In this document: positions 14,961 through 17,225 of the stretch, one piece after another | How positions within the stretch are numbered: position 1 is the stretch's first letter | Layout of the letters: each line of letters opens with the position of its first letter | The notes under the pieces: model-generated | Databases searched by the model: none | The model's input: the letters and a program-made list of their open reading frames with translations, nothing else | Told to the model about the DNA's origin: nothing | Assembly (NCBI GenBank): GCA_025457725.1 | Contig: JALOTU010000009.1 | Coordinates: 1 to 17,225 of the forward strand | Source of the DNA: Verrucomicrobiota bacterium | GTDB taxonomy: Bacteria > Verrucomicrobiota > Verrucomicrobiia > Limisphaerales > DSYF01 | DNA: 17,225 nucleotides | Reading direction: 5' to 3' | Made by a program: the position numbers and the translations under genes

Positions 14961-15953
14961 ATGAAACAAACCTGTCTGATCGTCACCACCCTGTATCTGC
15001 TCAGCACGCCGGTCTTTGCGACGGATCCGGTCGAGCCGTCGCCCCCCGAAACCAACGCGCCCGTGAAGGCTCCTGCGGCGCAGCACGCACCCACCTACGC
15101 GAGTGTCGCCTACGGCACACACGAGCGGCAGGTGCTGGATTTCTACCAGGCCGCGTCCGACAAACCCGCGCCGCTGGTCTACCACATCCACGGCGGGGGC
15201 TGGGTGTGGGGCGACAAGAAGGGGGTGGCCCAGCTGGAGAAATATCTCGCCGCGGGCATCTCCGTCGTTTCCATCAACTACCGCTACAGCACGCAAGCCC
15301 AACTTGCCGGGGTGAAGCCCCCGGTGAAATGGCCTCTGGGGGACGCCGCGCGAGCGTTGCAATTCGTGCGCAGCAAGGCCGCCGAGTGGAACATTGACAA
15401 GGCGCGCATCGGTGCCACGGGCGGTTCGGCGGGCGCGTGTTCGAGCCTGTGGCTCGCGTTTCACGAGGATCTCGCTGATCCGAAGAGCGGGGATCCGGTC
15501 GCACGCGAGTCCACGCGCCTCTGGTGCGCCGCCGTGTGGATCGCGCAGACATCGCTGGATCCGAAACAGCTCAGGGAATGGACGCCCAACAGCCGTTATG
15601 GAGGTCACGCGTTCGGGTTCATGCCCGATCCGACAAACATCAAGACGCGCGACACACAGTTCCCGGAGTTCCTTGCCGCGCGCGAATCCGTGCTGCCCTG
15701 GATCAAGGAATACTCGCCCTATGAACACGTCACCGCCGACGATCCGCCGATCTATCTCGGCTACAACACGCCCCCCGCCTTGGGTCAGGACCAGAAGGAT
15801 CCGACCCACACGGCGAACTTCGGCGTGAAACTGCAGGAGAAACTTCGTAGTGTCGGCGTCGAGTGTGAACTGGTCTATCCCGGCGCACCCGACGTCCAGC
15901 ATCCCGGACTGGAGGACTACCTCATCGCGAAGCTCAAGGACGCTGCACGCTGA
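14961..15953 (+). CDS. Secreted alpha/beta hydrolase (esterase/lipase, HGGG type)
   Basis: A 330-residue exported esterase. The start at 14961 is decided by GAGGAG at 14946-14951, 9 bases upstream, which overlaps the stop codon of the preceding hydrolase; the two are translationally linked. MKQTCLIVTTLYLLSTPVFA is a signal peptide with cleavage after residue 20, and a proline-rich linker (23-44) follows. The oxyanion motif is HGGGW (77-81) and the nucleophile is Ser156 in GGSAGA, both typical of the hormone-sensitive-lipase/BD-FAE group. The catalytic His is probably that of DVQHPGLED near 312; the acid is probably one of the aspartates in GQDQKDPTH. Such enzymes hydrolyse short acyl or aromatic esters on carbohydrates. 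The stop lies 10 bases from the stop of the convergent SGNH gene, leaving no room for a terminator hairpin. Substrate is inferred from family only. Confidence 0.88.
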   Translation: MKQTCLIVTTLYLLSTPVFATDPVEPSPPETNAPVKAPAAQHAPTYASVAYGTHERQVLDFYQAASDKPAPLVYHIHGGGWVWGDKKGVAQLEKYLAAGISVVSINYRYSTQAQLAGVKPPVKWPLGDAARALQFVRSKAAEWNIDKARIGATGGSAGACSSLWLAFHEDLADPKSGDPVARESTRLWCAAVWIAQTSLDPKQLREWTPNSRYGGHAFGFMPDPTNIKTRDTQFPEFLAARESVLPWIKEYSPYEHVTADDPPIYLGYNTPPALGQDQKDPTHTANFGVKLQEKLRSVGVECELVYPGAPDVQHPGLEDYLIAKLKDAAR

Positions 15954-15963
15954 TCTGGTGGAT

Positions 15964-16689
15964 TCATTCCAACATGCTCTTGAGGGTCGGCTCCATGGCC
16001 GCGGCCCAGATTTCATAACCGGCGGACGACGGATGGAGTTTATCCGGCATCAGCGTTTCGGGAATCGTGCCGTCGGGGTTCAGAAATTGCGCCCCGATAT
16101 CGAGGAACTGGATGTTCTTGCCGTCATCCAGGTTTGCGATCGCTTGATTGATCTCAACCACCTGCCGCCGCTGCGGATCATTCGGGTCCGCCCGCGGAAA
16201 GAGCGCCAGCAGCAGAATGCGCGAAGCGGGGAGTCTTGCCCGCAATTCCTTGACGACGACCGTCACCCCCTGGATTGCCTCGGATGTGGTATTGCGGATC
16301 GCATCAGAGTTCCGTTCCTTACCGGTGTTGTTGGTCCCGATCAACAACACCACGACCTTCGGTTTGATCCCGTCCAACTCCCCATTCTCGATCCGCCACA
16401 AAACGTGTTGGGTGCGGTCGCCCGCGATTCCGAAATTTGCCGCATGGCGCGGCAGGTAATATTGCGCCCAAACCTTCGAGCCTTTGGTCCGCCACCCATC
16501 CGTAATCGAGTCGCCAAGGAACAGCAAATCCACCTCGCGTGCCGCCGCGATCTTGATAAAACTCTCATGGCGTTTGAGCCAGTCCGGAGCGCCCGGAACG
16601 GGATTGGTGGCGCTGTTTTCAGCAACCACCGCGGTGACGCTGAGCCCTGCCAGTAGCACGCCCAGGAAAGAACGGATCAGCCTCTTCAT
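15964..16689 (-). CDS. Secreted SGNH/GDSL hydrolase (PAF-acetylhydrolase-like)
   Basis: A 241-residue exported hydrolase. ATG 16689 starts MKRLIRSFLGVLLAGLSVTA, a signal peptide cleaved near VVAEN (23); the frame is open to 16863 but that extension is basic and would bury the signal. Four SGNH blocks are present: Ser61 in LFLGDSITDGW, the glycine block NFGIAGDRT (85-93), Asn120 in LLIGTNN, and Asp216/His219 in DKLHPSSAGY. The pattern DRTQHVLWRIENGEL is that of the PAF-acetylhydrolase-like subgroup, common in gut and soil saccharolytic bacteria and usually acting on acetyl esters of carbohydrates. It is convergent with the alpha/beta esterase (stops 10 bases apart) and follows an unknown gene on the same strand after a 174-base spacer that holds a hairpin. 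No Shine-Dalgarno is visible. Fold is certain; substrate is not. Confidence 0.9.
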   Translation of the reverse strand: MKRLIRSFLGVLLAGLSVTAVVAENSATNPVPGAPDWLKRHESFIKIAAAREVDLLFLGDSITDGWRTKGSKVWAQYYLPRHAANFGIAGDRTQHVLWRIENGELDGIKPKVVVLLIGTNNTGKERNSDAIRNTTSEAIQGVTVVVKELRARLPASRILLLALFPRADPNDPQRRQVVEINQAIANLDDGKNIQFLDIGAQFLNPDGTIPETLMPDKLHPSSAGYEIWAAAMEPTLKSMLE

Positions 16690-16704
16690 TTTGAAATCAA
16701 AATT

Positions 16705-16736
16705 GCGGGTTTGGCACGATCGGATTTGAAACCCGC
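16705..16736 (-). terminator. Hairpin between the unknown gene and the SGNH hydrolase gene
   Basis: A perfect 8-base stem GCGGGTTT/AAACCCGC with a 16-base loop that itself contains CGATCG. On the minus strand it is followed by AATTTTGATTT, then the SGNH start codon 15 bases after the stem. It could end transcription of the upstream gene, though the loop is large and the T run weak, or act as a leader hairpin for the hydrolase. Confidence 0.35.
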
Positions 16737-16863
16737 GGTGGCCAGGTGTTTGGTTGTGTCGAGGCCATGCGGACCGCCTGCGTGCCTGTGCAACGTTGGA
16801 TCCAGATCCGAGCGACGGAATAGTCGTGGGGCTTCCCGATCGCATGGAGGCATTGCCAGCCAA

Positions 16864-17225
16864 TCACTTGCGGTTGATTTCATTCGCCCAATCGCCACGG
16901 AAAACGATCTTCTGATCGTGAATTCTGAAGGTGAATCTGCCGTGCTGGACGGCAACACCTGCCGAGGCATTCACGATCCAGCAATTCGTGGGAATCGAGA
17001 AGAACGATTCCGCATGAATGACCTTCTCGCCCAGTTGTTCTTCAAGCGAAACCGTCGTCTGCGGGCCAACGTCCCAGCCAAGATGGGTGTTGAAGCTGAC
17101 GTTCAGATCGCCTTTGATCGTGAAATGGTCCCGGGCCACGATGGTGGTTTTGATGCTCGCATTGGTTGCGGCGTTCAGATCGGTTCCCGGCGAGACTTCA
17201 ATTGTCAGTGTGGGCAGTTCAAACG
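16864..17225 (-). CDS. Unknown protein, C-terminal 120 residues (5' end outside the window)
   Basis: The minus-strand frame is open from the right edge (beginning FELPTLTIEVSPGTDLNAAT) to a stop at 16864, so the gene starts outside the window; a GTG at 17139 is internal. I do not recognise the family. The visible part alternates hydrophobic and polar residues and is rich in Thr, Val and Asn, which suggests an all-beta domain, perhaps the end of a secreted or cell-surface protein. It has one cysteine and no transmembrane segment, sorting motif or catalytic signature. It ends FRGDWANEINRK. It shares direction with the SGNH hydrolase gene 174 bases downstream, with a hairpin in between, so co-transcription is uncertain. 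Confidence 0.6.
   Translation of the reverse strand, partial: FELPTLTIEVSPGTDLNAATNASIKTTIVARDHFTIKGDLNVSFNTHLGWDVGPQTTVSLEEQLGEKVIHAESFFSIPTNCWIVNASAGVAVQHGRFTFRIHDQKIVFRGDWANEINRK

Noticed and set aside
14874..16016. A 380-codon minus-strand frame across the HGGG esterase
   Set aside because: Antisense shadow; the plus-strand gene has a signal peptide, ribosome binding site and catalytic motifs.

Overview
The window looks like a chromosomal segment of a Verrucomicrobiota bacterium, most likely of the Limisphaerales/Pedosphaera type. This is inferred from gene content, not from a marker gene. The evidence is high GC, Gram-negative lipid A genes, a pseudopilin with an FTLIELL leader and a C-terminal His/DG motif typical of Verrucomicrobia and Planctomycetes, a very large periplasmic sensor kinase, and a run of secreted esterases with D-rich, EYALGFNP-type linkers. 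Few starts have a clear Shine-Dalgarno sequence.

Layout. (1) 1-2640, minus strand: a tight lipopolysaccharide operon read lpxK, an LpxL-type acyltransferase, then waaF (heptosyltransferase II, cut by the window edge). (2) 2641-2845: a hairpin-rich spacer with two small palindromes in opposite orientation, resembling a REP doublet. (3) 2846-4779, minus: an aldehyde-dehydrogenase-superfamily enzyme without a recognisable general-base glutamate, and upstream of it a small membrane protein. (4) 4924-6935, plus: clpP and clpX, the ATP-dependent ClpXP protease, without tig next to them. (5) 7143-10338, minus: a NarL-type response regulator and a hybrid-length sensor kinase that overlap by 8 bases. 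The kinase has about 400 periplasmic residues that read as four OB-fold-like modules. (6) 10339-10674: an AT-rich divergent control region with a sigma70-like promoter and repeated ACAATGT heptamers around it. (7) 10675-15953, plus: a solitary pseudopilin, a CE2-like SGNH lipoprotein esterase, a multidomain secreted alpha/beta hydrolase and a second secreted alpha/beta esterase. (8) 15964-17225, minus: a secreted SGNH/GDSL hydrolase and the C-terminal part of an unknown protein that runs off the window.

The left part (1-6935) is housekeeping: outer-membrane lipid A/core synthesis and proteolysis. The right part (7143-16689) is accessory-like. A plausible reading is that the two-component system senses an extracellular ligand through its OB-like modules and controls the divergent pseudopilin promoter, while the four neighbouring esterases of different folds remove acyl groups from a polysaccharide outside the cytoplasm. 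No glycoside hydrolase, sulfatase or SusC/D-like gene is in view, so the substrate is unknown. The regulatory link is inference from position and repeats. No rRNA, tRNA, CRISPR array, transposase or phage gene was seen.
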